Positions 8,112 to 16,498 of a stretch of 35,049 nt of DNA are shown piece by piece. Below the pieces are notes generated by a model that was not told the origin of the DNA, did not search any database, and was given only the letters and a program-made list of their open reading frames with translations. Positions within the stretch are counted from its first letter, which is position 1. Each line of letters starts with the position of its first letter. The position numbers and the translations under genes were made by a program. Source of the DNA: Bacteroidota bacterium (lineage in GTDB: Bacteria; Bacteroidota; Bacteroidia; Bacteroidales; PUMT01); NCBI GenBank assembly GCA_003554865.1, contig PWHJ01000208.1, positions 1 to 35,049 of the forward strand. Direction: 5' to 3'.

Positions 8112-9902
8112 ATGGATGCAGAGATCCTGACAGTACTTGTTATTCTGCTGCTTACGGTCATACTTCTCATTTTTGAATTGCTGCGTATTGATGTGGTTGC
8201 TATCCTTTGTATGCTGGCCCTTGCCTGGTCAGGCACACTTGAGCCTTTAGAAGCTCTTTCAGGTTTTTCAAGCAATGCTGTTATTGCCATGTTAGGAGTA
8301 ATGATAATGGGGCGGGGAATTGCCCGCACCGGGATAATGGATCGTTTTTCAGAATTTGTCGTCAGGAAAGCCGGTGAAAGCAAAAAGAAGATCATTGGGG
8401 TTATGTCTGTTCCGGTGGGGATAATGTCAGGTTTTATTCAAAATATTGGCGCAGCCACCCTGTTTTTACCCGGCATGCTTGATATTTCAAGGCGTTCGAA
8501 AATCCCTGCATCAGATCTGATCATGCCAATAGGCTTTGCTGCCATACTGGGAGGCACCCTGAGCATGGTGGGAAGCGGACCGCTTATCCTGGTAAACGAC
8601 CTGCTGCGTAATGCCGGGCTTGAACCCTACGGGCTTTTCAGTGTAACACCTGTGGGACTGCTTTTGCTTTTATCCGGCATAGTTTTTTTCTTCCTTTTCG
8701 GGAAAAAAGTGCTGCCCCGAAGCCGGAGCACAGAAGACCCCCTCAGTGAGCAGGAAAAACTCATTAAAGCCCTGGCTCTACCCTGCACAATATTACATTA
8801 CAATATTCCCGGTGACTCCCCCCTTTCAGGGAAAACACCTGAGGAAGCGGGTCTCTGGGAAAAATACCATATCAATGTTCTTGCCCTTACCCATGAAAAA
8901 GAGGTGAAATATGCCCCCTGGCGGGGAACCCGTTTTCAAACAGGACAAGTACTTGCCCTGCTGGGAAGGGAAGAGAAAATCATCTCTTTTGCTTCAGAAA
9001 ATAAATTAAAAAAAGTAACTGAAGCCGAGCACTTTGCGAGTCTGCACGACACTGATAAGTCCGGTTTTGCAGAGATTATAGTACCTCCCCGCTCAGAAAT
9101 CGCGGGAAAGAGCATAAGAGACTTCTCGTTTCGCAAACGCTTTGCAGTGGAACCAGTGATACTTTTCAGCAAAGGCGAAGAGATCCGGGGAGACTTCTCT
9201 GACCAGGAGATCAGACCTGGTGATACCATAGTAGTCTACGGGCTTTGGGAAAACATCGCCGGTATTAAAGAGGAACCCGGTTTTGTGGTCGTCACTCCCT
9301 TCAGTGCCGAAAAGAAGTATCGCTCGAAAGCGTGGACCGCCCTGGGGTGCTTTGTGTTTGCCATAGTACTTGCACTGGCAGGCTTCCCGCTTTCCATTGC
9401 CTTTTTTACCGGTTCCATTGCTATGGTCCTGCTGGGGGTGCTCTCAATAGAACAAGCCTACCAGGCTGTCGAGTGGAAGGTGGTGTTTTTGATAGCAGGT
9501 CTTATCCCCCTTGGAATAGCCATGGAGAAATCGGGCACGGCAGACTTCCTGGGGGAACAGGTAATGAATCTGGTGGTTGGCCATCACCCGATTTTTCTTG
9601 TGATAACCGTGGCTTTACTAACCACTGTCTTCTCACTGTTTATGTCGAATGTGGGTGCAATTGTGGTACTTGCCCCTCTGATAATCAGCATGGCAACCAT
9701 GGGTGAAATCGACCCCCGGCCCCTTACCCTAATGGCAGCTGTTTCCTCAGCCAATTCATTCATACTGCCGACCCACCAGGTCAATGCCCTGCTGATGAGC
9801 TCCGGAGGGTACAGGAATGCTGACTACCTGCGTGCCGGTAGTGGTATGACACTGGTTTTCCTGGTAATTGTAGTAACTTTTTTCTATCTGTTTATGATAT
9901 AG
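8112..9902 (+). CDS. SLC13-type permease with two RCK_C (TrkA-C) domains
   Basis: The protein is 596 residues from the chosen start. It has an N-terminal membrane half, then a soluble insert with two RCK_C-like domains (each ending in a TGQVLALLG or PGDTIVVYG strand), then a C-terminal membrane half. This is the divalent-anion:Na+ symporter/CitT-like layout seen in sulfate and dicarboxylate transporters. The repeated SNAVIAMLG and SNVGAIVVLAPL segments fit the substrate/sodium motifs. The frame is open further upstream, with Met codons at 8034 and 8055 (AGGAG precedes the latter); 8112 was preferred because the first helix starts right after it, as in relatives. The next genes handle sulfane sulfur, so sulfate or another sulfur anion is a plausible substrate, not proven. 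Confidence 0.85.
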   Translation: MDAEILTVLVILLLTVILLIFELLRIDVVAILCMLALAWSGTLEPLEALSGFSSNAVIAMLGVMIMGRGIARTGIMDRFSEFVVRKAGESKKKIIGVMSVPVGIMSGFIQNIGAATLFLPGMLDISRRSKIPASDLIMPIGFAAILGGTLSMVGSGPLILVNDLLRNAGLEPYGLFSVTPVGLLLLLSGIVFFFLFGKKVLPRSRSTEDPLSEQEKLIKALALPCTILHYNIPGDSPLSGKTPEEAGLWEKYHINVLALTHEKEVKYAPWRGTRFQTGQVLALLGREEKIISFASENKLKKVTEAEHFASLHDTDKSGFAEIIVPPRSEIAGKSIRDFSFRKRFAVEPVILFSKGEEIRGDFSDQEIRPGDTIVVYGLWENIAGIKEEPGFVVVTPFSAEKKYRSKAWTALGCFVFAIVLALAGFPLSIAFFTGSIAMVLLGVLSIEQAYQAVEWKVVFLIAGLIPLGIAMEKSGTADFLGEQVMNLVVGHHPIFLVITVALLTTVFSLFMSNVGAIVVLAPLIISMATMGEIDPRPLTLMAAVSSANSFILPTHQVNALLMSSGGYRNADYLRAGSGMTLVFLVIVVTFFYLFMI

Positions 9903-9946
9903 AAACTATATATTTAATTTAATAATTATCAACTAAAAAATACATT

Positions 9947-11404
9947 ATGTTAGTTAAACAGTTTTTTACCAAAAAGATTGCTCACAGCTCATATATACTT
10001 GCAGGTGATGATGTATGTGCTGTGATCGATCCGCAAAGAGACACAGACATTTACATAAAAGAAGCGCGGGAGATGGGTTTAGACATTATCCATATTTTTC
10101 AGACTCACTTGCATGCCGACTTTATTTCCGGGCATATGGACCTGGCAAAAAAAACAAATGCAAAAATTTACGCTCCCAAATCAGCCAACTGCACCTTCGA
10201 CCATGTACCTCTTGCCGAAGGGGATACCGTGAATATCGAAGACATGGAGATCAGCGTACTGGAAACTCCCGGTCACACGCCCGAACATTTATGCTACGTA
10301 GTTGCCGATAAGAGCCGCAGCGGCAGTCCCGTCGGCGTTTTTACAGGTGACACGCTCTTTGTCGGTGATGTGGGTCGCCCGGATCTGTTTCCAAATATGG
10401 CCGAAGAGCTGGCCGGGAAGCTATACGACAGTCTGCATGAAAAAGTGCTGAAGCTGCCTGATTACACAGAGGTGTATCCTGCACACGGTGCCGGTTCGCT
10501 CTGCGGAAGGGCCATGGGTGCCAAAAGAAGCAGCACCGTTGGCTACGAACGTAATTACAACCCGGCACTGCAGATAAAATACAAATCCGAATTCATCAAG
10601 TCACTCACTGAAAATATGCCTCCTGCACCTGACCATTTCGGACGTTGCACCGACATAAACCGCCAGGGCCCGGCAAGGATTGATGAGCTGCCGGTTATGC
10701 AGGAGCTAAATGCCAAAGATTTCTACAAACTAATGTATGACAACAACTACCAGGTGCTGGACACACGTAGTTACATGGCTTATGGGGGACAGCACTTAAA
10801 AGGAGCATGGCACCTCGATCTCAACGGCAATTTCCCTACCTTTGCAGGCTGGGTGCTGCCCCCAGATAAAAAAATCCTTTTAGTGGCCGAAGATTACAAA
10901 AAGGCAGTTGATGCGGCCATATGGGCACGGCGCGTTGGGGTTGACAACATAGTAGGATACCTCGACGGGGGGATGGTAAGCTGGGCCGTTTCAGGCTTAC
11001 CCGCCAGCCATATCACACAAATCTCAGCAGCCGGACTGCACGATATGGTCACAGGAAACGAAGACTTTGTCATGCTCGATGTACGTGCCCCAACTGAATT
11101 TGAGAACAATCATATCCGGGGTGCCATAAACATACCCGTGGCAGACCTCAGAGAGCGATACAATGAACTGAACCGTGAGAAGCCCACAGTGGTAGCCTGC
11201 AGCTCAGGAAACCGCTCCAGCCTTGGAACTAGCATTCTTGAACAGCATGGATTCACTAAACTTTTCAACCTGGCAGGAGGAATGACAGGATACAGTTCGG
11301 CAGGACACAGCAAGGAATGCAACATATGTAGCAATCCCCACGGCGCAAGGTTCTTCAAAAAGGTCACCAAGGTAAATAAACACTGGGATTCGGAAAACCA
11401 ATAA
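9947..11404 (+). CDS. Metallo-beta-lactamase fold / double rhodanese protein (persulfide dioxygenase-like)
   Basis: The 485-residue protein joins an ETHE1-like metallo-hydrolase domain (1-250) to two rhodanese domains (about 260-355 and 365-465). Metal ligands are visible in THLHADFISGH (H54, H56, D58, H63), then ETPGHTPEH and GDTLFVGDVGRPDL. ETHE1 relatives oxidise glutathione persulfide to sulfite with a single iron. Rhodanese domain 1 lacks the catalytic Cys (LLVAEDYKK), while domain 2 has C418 in ACSSGNRSS, so only the second should transfer sulfur. A CxxC pair (C458, C461) near the C-terminus is an unusual addition. The start lies 45 nt after the permease and 10 nt precede the next gene, so it is in one operon with the YeeE-like pair. 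Confidence 0.9.
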   Translation: MLVKQFFTKKIAHSSYILAGDDVCAVIDPQRDTDIYIKEAREMGLDIIHIFQTHLHADFISGHMDLAKKTNAKIYAPKSANCTFDHVPLAEGDTVNIEDMEISVLETPGHTPEHLCYVVADKSRSGSPVGVFTGDTLFVGDVGRPDLFPNMAEELAGKLYDSLHEKVLKLPDYTEVYPAHGAGSLCGRAMGAKRSSTVGYERNYNPALQIKYKSEFIKSLTENMPPAPDHFGRCTDINRQGPARIDELPVMQELNAKDFYKLMYDNNYQVLDTRSYMAYGGQHLKGAWHLDLNGNFPTFAGWVLPPDKKILLVAEDYKKAVDAAIWARRVGVDNIVGYLDGGMVSWAVSGLPASHITQISAAGLHDMVTGNEDFVMLDVRAPTEFENNHIRGAINIPVADLRERYNELNREKPTVVACSSGNRSSLGTSILEQHGFTKLFNLAGGMTGYSSAGHSKECNICSNPHGARFFKKVTKVNKHWDSENQ

Positions 11405-11414
11405 AACGAACAAT

Positions 11415-11933
11415 ATGGAAATCATTACACAAGTAAACTGGTCACCCTATGCTGCCGGCATTGGCATAGGTATACTAACCTGGTTCACCTTCCTCATTTC
11501 GGGGAAGCCTTTTGCTTGTTCCACTTCCTTTTCCCGCAGCAGCGGAATGATAGAAAAGTTAATACGTGGCAGCAAGGTTGAAAAAAAGGCCTATTACCAG
11601 AAAACCAAACCCCGTATAGACTGGCAGTGGATGCTGGTACTCGGAATAGTAATAGGGGCATTTATCTCGGCAATTATCTCAGGTGACCTCCGGGGGCAAT
11701 GGATACCGGTACTATGGGCCTCCGCCTTTGGCGATAATATCATTGTCCGGCTGGTGGTAGCCTTTATAGGAGGGATTTTTATAGGCTTCGGCGCCCGATG
11801 GGCGGGCGGCTGCACCAGCGGCCATGGTATAAGCGGCACCCTCCAGTTGGCCGTCTCAAGCTGGATAGCGGCAATATGCTTCTTCATTGGCGGTATTATC
11901 ACCGCCTGGTTTCTGTTTAACATTATAGCATAG
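11415..11933 (+). CDS. YeeE/YedE family sulfur transporter, N-terminal half
   Basis: This 172-residue membrane protein has about four to five hydrophobic segments. It has C35 in GKPFACSTSF and C133 in GGCTSGHG, both hallmarks of the YeeE/YedE (TsuA) thiosulfate-uptake family, where Cys residues relay thiosulfate through the membrane. It covers only half of a full-length YeeE; the other half is the next gene, 9 nt away. The two probably assemble into one transporter. It follows the metallo-hydrolase/rhodanese gene by 10 nt, so imported thiosulfate or sulfane sulfur would be passed to that enzyme; this is inferred from order. Confidence 0.88.
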   Translation: MEIITQVNWSPYAAGIGIGILTWFTFLISGKPFACSTSFSRSSGMIEKLIRGSKVEKKAYYQKTKPRIDWQWMLVLGIVIGAFISAIISGDLRGQWIPVLWASAFGDNIIVRLVVAFIGGIFIGFGARWAGGCTSGHGISGTLQLAVSSWIAAICFFIGGIITAWFLFNIIA

Positions 11934-11942
11934 GAGGCAATC

Positions 11943-12509
11943 ATGACAAAGAAAACAGTTTTTGCTAAAGCAGGCGATAAAGCCCCTCTTGCATGGGGTC
12001 TGGGCTTCGGAATATTATTCGGATTCCTGCTTCATAAAGGAGGTGTTACCAAATACGATGTAATAGTCTCACAACTGCTTCTTACCGACTTTACTGTGGT
12101 GAAGGTGATGCTGTCAGCAGTTGTTACGGGCATGCTCGGGATTTACCTGATGAAAAGCCTTGGCTGGGTGAAGCTTTCGCCCAAGTCAGGCTCTGTTGGA
12201 ATAAACGTGATCGGCGGTCTTATTTTCGGGGTCGGTTTTGCTTTGCTTGGCTATTGTCCGGGCACCATTGCAGGGGCCATAGGGAACGGCTTCCTGGATG
12301 CCCTTGTCGGAGGTCTGGCAGGCATATTGGCTGGAGCAGGCATTTATGCTGCAATATATACCAAAGTTAAAGACAGAATACTTAAGAAAGGTGATTTCGG
12401 AAACATAACCTTTCCCGAATTATTCAGGGTTAACGACTGGGCAGTTGTGATCCCCGCGGCCGCCGTCATTTTGCTGTTACTGATCTGGATCGAACGCGCA
12501 GGCCTTTAA
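11943..12509 (+). CDS. YeeE/YedE (DUF6691-type) sulfur transporter, C-terminal half
   Basis: This 188-residue membrane protein supplies the second half of a split YeeE/YedE transporter. The family motif LGYCPGT holds C105, which corresponds to the third conserved Cys of single-chain members. An AGGAGG-like ribosome site (TAGGAGGCAATC, 11932-11943) lies directly before the start, overlapping the end of the upstream gene. That is strong for Bacteroidota and suggests tight coupling. It is the last gene of the operon; the next gene converges from the - strand. About five hydrophobic helices are visible. Substrate, likely thiosulfate, is inferred from the family. Confidence 0.88.
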   Translation: MTKKTVFAKAGDKAPLAWGLGFGILFGFLLHKGGVTKYDVIVSQLLLTDFTVVKVMLSAVVTGMLGIYLMKSLGWVKLSPKSGSVGINVIGGLIFGVGFALLGYCPGTIAGAIGNGFLDALVGGLAGILAGAGIYAAIYTKVKDRILKKGDFGNITFPELFRVNDWAVVIPAAAVILLLLIWIERAGL

Positions 12510-12574
12510 CAATACAATCATTAGCAAGGGGGCTATATGATAAATGGCAGCCGGTTGAGGGTTTTTGGTGCTAT

Positions 12575-13273
12575 TTATTCGGCATAAAGAGCATCTTTTG
12601 CAGTATAATGAATATTGTACCCGTAACGGGAAAGTATATTTATGCAATTATCTTTTAGCTCCTCAGTATGGAAAGTGATCAAAAGTTTCGGTTTATATTT
12701 TGAAATACAATTCATCCCGCCAATCAATATTGATTGTTCGGCACCTTCTGCATTAATTTTAATAAAATCAGGAGGCTTTATATCCCCATTATTCAATAAA
12801 TTATCAAGAGTATTGACACTGACCTTAAGTTTCCCTTCAGGGGATAAATGACCAGTTGCACTGCCCTGCGTATTATCAAAAAATTCTTCACTTATACTGT
12901 CGGAAATACAGGTTTTGAATACCTTAATATTTTCACAGTTGTTTATTTTTATATGCTTCCTAAGAAACAAAAGATTCATCGGCAATGGCTCGAAAGAATA
13001 AACCCTTCCCTGTTTGCCGACAATATCGGAACACAAAACTGAAAAATACCCCACGTGTGCGCCTATATCATATACAGTCTCTCCCTTTTTAACATTTTCA
13101 GTTAACACATCGGTATCTCTTTTCACATATTTCCCCTTAATAAACTTTATACTGGTAGCCAAAGACCATTTTTTCCCCTTCAATGGTCCATCCTGAACCG
13201 GCAAAGTAACTCCTGAAAACAAAACCTTAAAAGCATGCTTTAACTTCATTCGTATATTATTTTGTGTGAACAC
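12575..13273 (-). CDS. FkbM-family methyltransferase
   Basis: This 232-residue protein has the SAM-binding signature YDIGAHVGYFSVLCSDIVG near residues 65-85 and the FkbM segment YSFEPLPMNLLFLRKHI. The later DFIKINAEGAEQSILIGG corresponds to the usual IKIDVEGAE with Asn in place of Asp. The family methylates hydroxyl groups of sugars or polyketides; no partner glycan genes are nearby. The first eight codons overlap one copy of a 15-bp direct repeat, so the Met at 13249 (MKLKHAFKVL) is an equally good start. It converges with the YeeE operon and follows the TlpA-like gene on the same strand, at a distance of 160 nt. Confidence 0.85.
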   Translation of the reverse strand: MFTQNNIRMKLKHAFKVLFSGVTLPVQDGPLKGKKWSLATSIKFIKGKYVKRDTDVLTENVKKGETVYDIGAHVGYFSVLCSDIVGKQGRVYSFEPLPMNLLFLRKHIKINNCENIKVFKTCISDSISEEFFDNTQGSATGHLSPEGKLKVSVNTLDNLLNNGDIKPPDFIKINAEGAEQSILIGGMNCISKYKPKLLITFHTEELKDNCINILSRYGYNIHYTAKDALYAE

Positions 13274-13328
13274 CTAAAATTTCTTTAAAATCTGGACCAC
13301 ATGGGCGTTCTTCCGTATATTATTTTGT
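13251..13328 (+). repeat. Direct repeat of 15 bp upstream of the FkbM gene
   Basis: CGTATATTATTTTGT occurs at 13251-13265 and again at 13314-13328, 48 nt apart, and the flanking bases to the left are partly similar. The first copy covers the first codons of the FkbM frame. Confidence 0.75.
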
Positions 13329-13365
13329 TAAAGTTTTATATTATTTATTGGGCTAAAACTCATGG

Positions 13366-13384
13366 GGGCATTTTGAAAATGCCC
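13366..13384. repeat. Perfect short hairpin between the FkbM and TlpA-like genes
   Basis: GGGCATTTTGAAAATGCCC forms an 8-bp stem with a three-base loop and can be extended by a G-T and a G-C pair. No T-run follows on either strand, so it is not a standard terminator. Confidence 0.6.
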
Positions 13385-13433
13385 TCACCGGCCGGATTTA
13401 ATGGCTCTTTAACCTTATCCCGGGAAAGAGTTT

Positions 13434-14567
13434 TTATTCAATCAATTCCAAGAGTATTTCTTCGATATTATCTGCAGCAGGATTGGGTGCGTTGGCATCT
13501 ATCAACTCACCCTCTCTATTTAAGGTAATATATTTGGGTACCCTTATTTCTTCCTCTTCAATTTCCTCATACAAACGTTCCGTCATTTCGGCGTTTAAAA
13601 GATAATGATACCCCTCAAGCTGTTCATCCTGGATCATCTCTTTCCACCCCTCCTGATTTGATTGTATGCAAACAAAAACAAAGCCGAGTTCTTGCTGTTC
13701 AAATTTTTCAAAAAGCTCGCGGGTATGCTGAAAATGATCTTTGCAAATACCGCACCAGGTTCCCCAGATAGTAATATAAAGGGGCTTCCCGGAATGAAAT
13801 CCGGCCAGTTCGGAAATTACAGGAGCCTCACCAAAATTGACTTCATCTATTTCAATCTCCTCTTTATAAGAGATGTACGGTACTGATTCTTTCAGCGCCA
13901 ACTGAGTTTCATGATAGCCTTCAATATTTCTGTAAATACGTGTTTGCTTTATTTCAGAGGAAAGACTCTCAAGAATATTCCCAAGTTGACCTACCTCTAT
14001 CATGCGGTACATTCCCGAGAGAATAAAAAGTGAAAGGGGAGATTCCGGATTGTTTTGCATATAATCAATCCGGAAAGCCCGGTCCTGTCGTGATAATTCA
14101 TCAATCCGTTCCTCAATTTTCTCCCTCTCCTTTTCATCTGCATCTTCTTTTTTTTCGTTCAGCTCCCAAATATCTGAAAGAAACTTTTCTGTACGCTGCT
14201 CACGAAATTCCATGTACTGCTCATTTACAGGCCCGCCAGATATTTCAGAACCCCTCTCCCAGTTATCCGGATCTATTTCAACTTTTAAGCCGGCAGGCTC
14301 CAAAAATATCGGAAAAACTTGCTGAGCAAGTGTCCAGTGATTACTTATAGCATAAACATCTAGAAAATCTGTTGTACCTTCAAAGAAGAATTCACCGTTT
14401 TCTATCCTCGCTGAATCAACTCCTGGCTCATCTGATGAAAATTCAACCAGGTACACCCATTCTTCATCCGGCTCATCGGAAAAAGTCCCCTTAATTGTAT
14501 ATTCATTATTATTGCCGCAACTAAGAATAAATGCAGCCGATAAAAAAACAACAAAATATCTTTTCAT
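13434..14567 (-). CDS. TlpA-like thioredoxin-fold lipoprotein with DUF4369-type N-terminus
   Basis: This 377-residue protein begins with a lipoprotein signal (hydrophobic residues 4-16, then C17 in ILSCGNNN). A DUF4369-like beta domain follows (about 22-120), then a charged helical middle, and a C-terminal thioredoxin fold (about 240-377) with active-site C272 and C275 in GTWCGICKDHF. It should be anchored to a membrane facing the periplasm and reduce or oxidise thiols. Bacteroidota use many such proteins. It lies 79 nt from the triple-rhodanese gene on the same strand and is downstream of it, which fits a sulfur or redox theme. The redox partner is unknown. Confidence 0.87.
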   Translation of the reverse strand: MKRYFVVFLSAAFILSCGNNNEYTIKGTFSDEPDEEWVYLVEFSSDEPGVDSARIENGEFFFEGTTDFLDVYAISNHWTLAQQVFPIFLEPAGLKVEIDPDNWERGSEISGGPVNEQYMEFREQRTEKFLSDIWELNEKKEDADEKEREKIEERIDELSRQDRAFRIDYMQNNPESPLSLFILSGMYRMIEVGQLGNILESLSSEIKQTRIYRNIEGYHETQLALKESVPYISYKEEIEIDEVNFGEAPVISELAGFHSGKPLYITIWGTWCGICKDHFQHTRELFEKFEQQELGFVFVCIQSNQEGWKEMIQDEQLEGYHYLLNAEMTERLYEEIEEEEIRVPKYITLNREGELIDANAPNPAADNIEEILLELIE

Positions 14568-14646
14568 AAAACCCTTTTTTATTATATCCGTTTCAACAAT
14601 TGTGAGGCTTTTATCTGTTTTTACCGGTTAAACTGTTTTAAAAAAG

Positions 14647-15936
14647 TTATTTCACACCAGCAGCGGTCTCATAAGGATTGGCCGGATCATTGCTCCACTC
14701 GAACCATCCACCGTCAAATACAGAAACTTTGGGCCAGCCCATCAGCCATGCATTGAACCACGCTTCGCTCCCGCGCCAGCCGGTTCCGCAATAAAATGCC
14801 AGATGTTTATCAGGGGTTATTCCCTGTTCTTTCCAAATTTGCTCTGTTTCTTGAAATTCGCGTATTGTGTGATCAAAATTGCGGTAATTTTCCATGTGAT
14901 AGGCATCGCTGCCGCAATCTGCAAAAATAGCGCCGGGTATTCTGCCTTTGGCTTCAATATAATTGTAACCGCTCACCTCGCCGATATACTCAGGATAGCT
15001 CCGCACACAAACCAGCTCGGAATCTCCGGCTTTCAGCATTTCCCTGGCTTTTTCCATATCTACAATAAATTCAGGATTTTGAGGTACTGAAACTCCGAAA
15101 TCTGAGACGGGCTGCCTGGCCACATCATCAACGTCAACCTGAAAGCCGGAATCTTTCCATGACTGGAAACCACCGTTCAAAACCCGCACATCTTTGACTC
15201 CGGCATACATCATAATCATGGCAAGGCGAACAGCTCCTAAATGGCCGGCTGCACTACCGGGGAATTCGTCGGCATTGTCGGGGAACATAAATTTACCGTA
15301 TAAGACAACTGTTGTTTCGGCTGTAATGCCGTGTTGTTCCAAAGCGTTCTTCAACTCTCCGGGCGAACGGCGGTTCCATGTTTCGGGATCCTCGAGTGCA
15401 AGGGTATCCATGTCAATGGCACCGGGAATGTGCCCGCTCAAATAAGCATCACGGTTTCGGTAATGAGCGTGTACCAAAACAAATTTGTCATTTTCATAAT
15501 GGGGCGGCTTACCCCCGGAAATCAACCGGTTTATCCATTCCGGCGAAACCAGATGCTTGTACCGTGGCAGGTATTCAACCGGCAAAGCGGAATTGAGTGA
15601 CCAGTCGCTGAGAAAATGATTGTAAACCGATATGTTTTGATAGCCCGACTTTTGGAACACCTCCGCCACTTTTTGGCTTTCTTCGGCATTATATCCATAA
15701 ATAACCAATGAATCAGAGGGCTGGATGTTTTTATACCTGACCATCTCTATCCAGTCCATATAGCCGGTCCATTTCAAAGGCAAAGACCTGGCCCCCTTAA
15801 TGTGTCCGCCCCGCCTTTCACCAAACAGCTCCCAACCATTGTAGGCGTCAGCAGGACGCACATCAATTATTTTTGACTTTCCGTCTGCAGTAAGATTTTT
15901 TATCTCCCCGGTAGAAATTTCTTTGAACTTCGCCAT
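14647..15936 (-). CDS. Triple-rhodanese sulfurtransferase
   Basis: The 429-residue protein contains three rhodanese-like domains: about 5-125 (DVRPADAYNGWELFGERRGG), 130-270 (SGHIPGAIDMD) and 295-425 (GRIPGAIFADCG). Only the third has the catalytic Cys, C383 in FYCGTGWRGSEAW. The equivalents in domain 1 (YGYNAEE) and domain 2 (YGKFMFPDN) lack it, so the first two are probably structural or regulatory. Thiosulfate or 3-mercaptopyruvate would be the likely sulfur donor. No signal peptide is seen, so it is likely cytoplasmic. The TlpA-like gene follows it on the same strand. Confidence 0.88.
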   Translation of the reverse strand: MAKFKEISTGEIKNLTADGKSKIIDVRPADAYNGWELFGERRGGHIKGARSLPLKWTGYMDWIEMVRYKNIQPSDSLVIYGYNAEESQKVAEVFQKSGYQNISVYNHFLSDWSLNSALPVEYLPRYKHLVSPEWINRLISGGKPPHYENDKFVLVHAHYRNRDAYLSGHIPGAIDMDTLALEDPETWNRRSPGELKNALEQHGITAETTVVLYGKFMFPDNADEFPGSAAGHLGAVRLAMIMMYAGVKDVRVLNGGFQSWKDSGFQVDVDDVARQPVSDFGVSVPQNPEFIVDMEKAREMLKAGDSELVCVRSYPEYIGEVSGYNYIEAKGRIPGAIFADCGSDAYHMENYRNFDHTIREFQETEQIWKEQGITPDKHLAFYCGTGWRGSEAWFNAWLMGWPKVSVFDGGWFEWSNDPANPYETAAGVK

Positions 15937-16148
15937 AAATTTTGGTTTTATAGATAATCTTAATAGATAAAGGTACTTTTATGCTGCAGAAAATCCAACC
16001 AGATATAACTTTTTTTTGTATTAACCCTTAACCATTGGATTAATTATCAAATACTGCTTTTAATACTTTTTTCTTATTTATTGTTGATTAAAAAATTCAG
16101 CTTCAAAGCCCGCTCAGATATTTCTTGAACCTCCTGAATCATCAGAAT
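15937..16148. other. Noncoding stretch upstream of the triple-rhodanese gene
   Basis: About 210 nt of A+T-rich DNA with no convincing frame on either strand. It presumably holds the promoter of the sulfurtransferase gene, but no full TTTG/TAnnTTTG pair was found. Confidence 0.5.
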
Positions 16149-16203
16149 AAACTCCCGTCAGTTTACGGTAAGACAAAACAAGATGAAAAAATCCTGGGGT
16201 TGG
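16149..16203 (+). repeat. Dispersed intergenic repeat, copy D (head only, degenerate)
   Basis: The stretch reads CTCCCGTCAG, then AGACAAAACAAGATGAA and GGGG, aligning with the first 50 nt of the full copies at 24149 and 27820. The tail portion is absent. A strong terminator hairpin begins 12 nt after it. Confidence 0.5.
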
Positions 16204-16211
16204 CCTGCGTT

Positions 16212-16243
16212 AAAAAGAGGCTGACTTAAAAAAGTCAGCCTCT
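16212..16243 (-). terminator. Rho-independent terminator
   Basis: A perfect 12-bp stem (AGAGGCTGACTT at 16216-16227 pairing with 16232-16243) has a four-base loop. On the - strand it is followed by five T residues, so it should end transcripts coming from the unknown secreted gene and the fasciclin remnant. Confidence 0.85.
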
Positions 16244-16304
16244 GCAGCAAAACATTTTGTTTAAGTTTTTTGCATTTTATCTTAACAGGGTTTTTTAAAA
16301 TCTT

Positions 16305-16484
16305 TTAATCCAAAGGCAATAAAACAGTATCGATAACATGGATAATACCGTTGGAAGCGGAGATATCAGAAGAAACGATATCCGCTACTTGTCCGGCAAT
16401 ATCTGTTATCACGGCATCCCGGGATTCCGGCTCCTTTTTAATATGCCAGGAATAGTTGAATAAGTATGAGTTGATAAACTTTTA
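16305..16484 (-). pseudogene. Fasciclin-domain gene remnant (3' end only)
   Basis: Reading the - strand from 16484 to the stop at 16307-16305 gives about 59 codons with no start Met. The last 27 residues, ending in ISASNGIIHVIDTVLLPLD, are the typical end of a fasciclin (FAS1) domain, a secreted adhesion or matrix module. The N-terminal three quarters of the domain is missing; the frame is closed upstream by a stop and the neighbouring gene begins at once. The frame has no internal stop and it retains a terminator downstream, so the loss may be recent. Intact FAS1 proteins of this type are common in Bacteroidota. Confidence 0.75.
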
Positions 16485-16498
16485 AGACTGATTGACAA

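Noticed and set aside
13366-13384. Hairpin as terminator of the TlpA-like gene
   Set aside because: It lies downstream of that gene's stop but has no T-run on the - strand.
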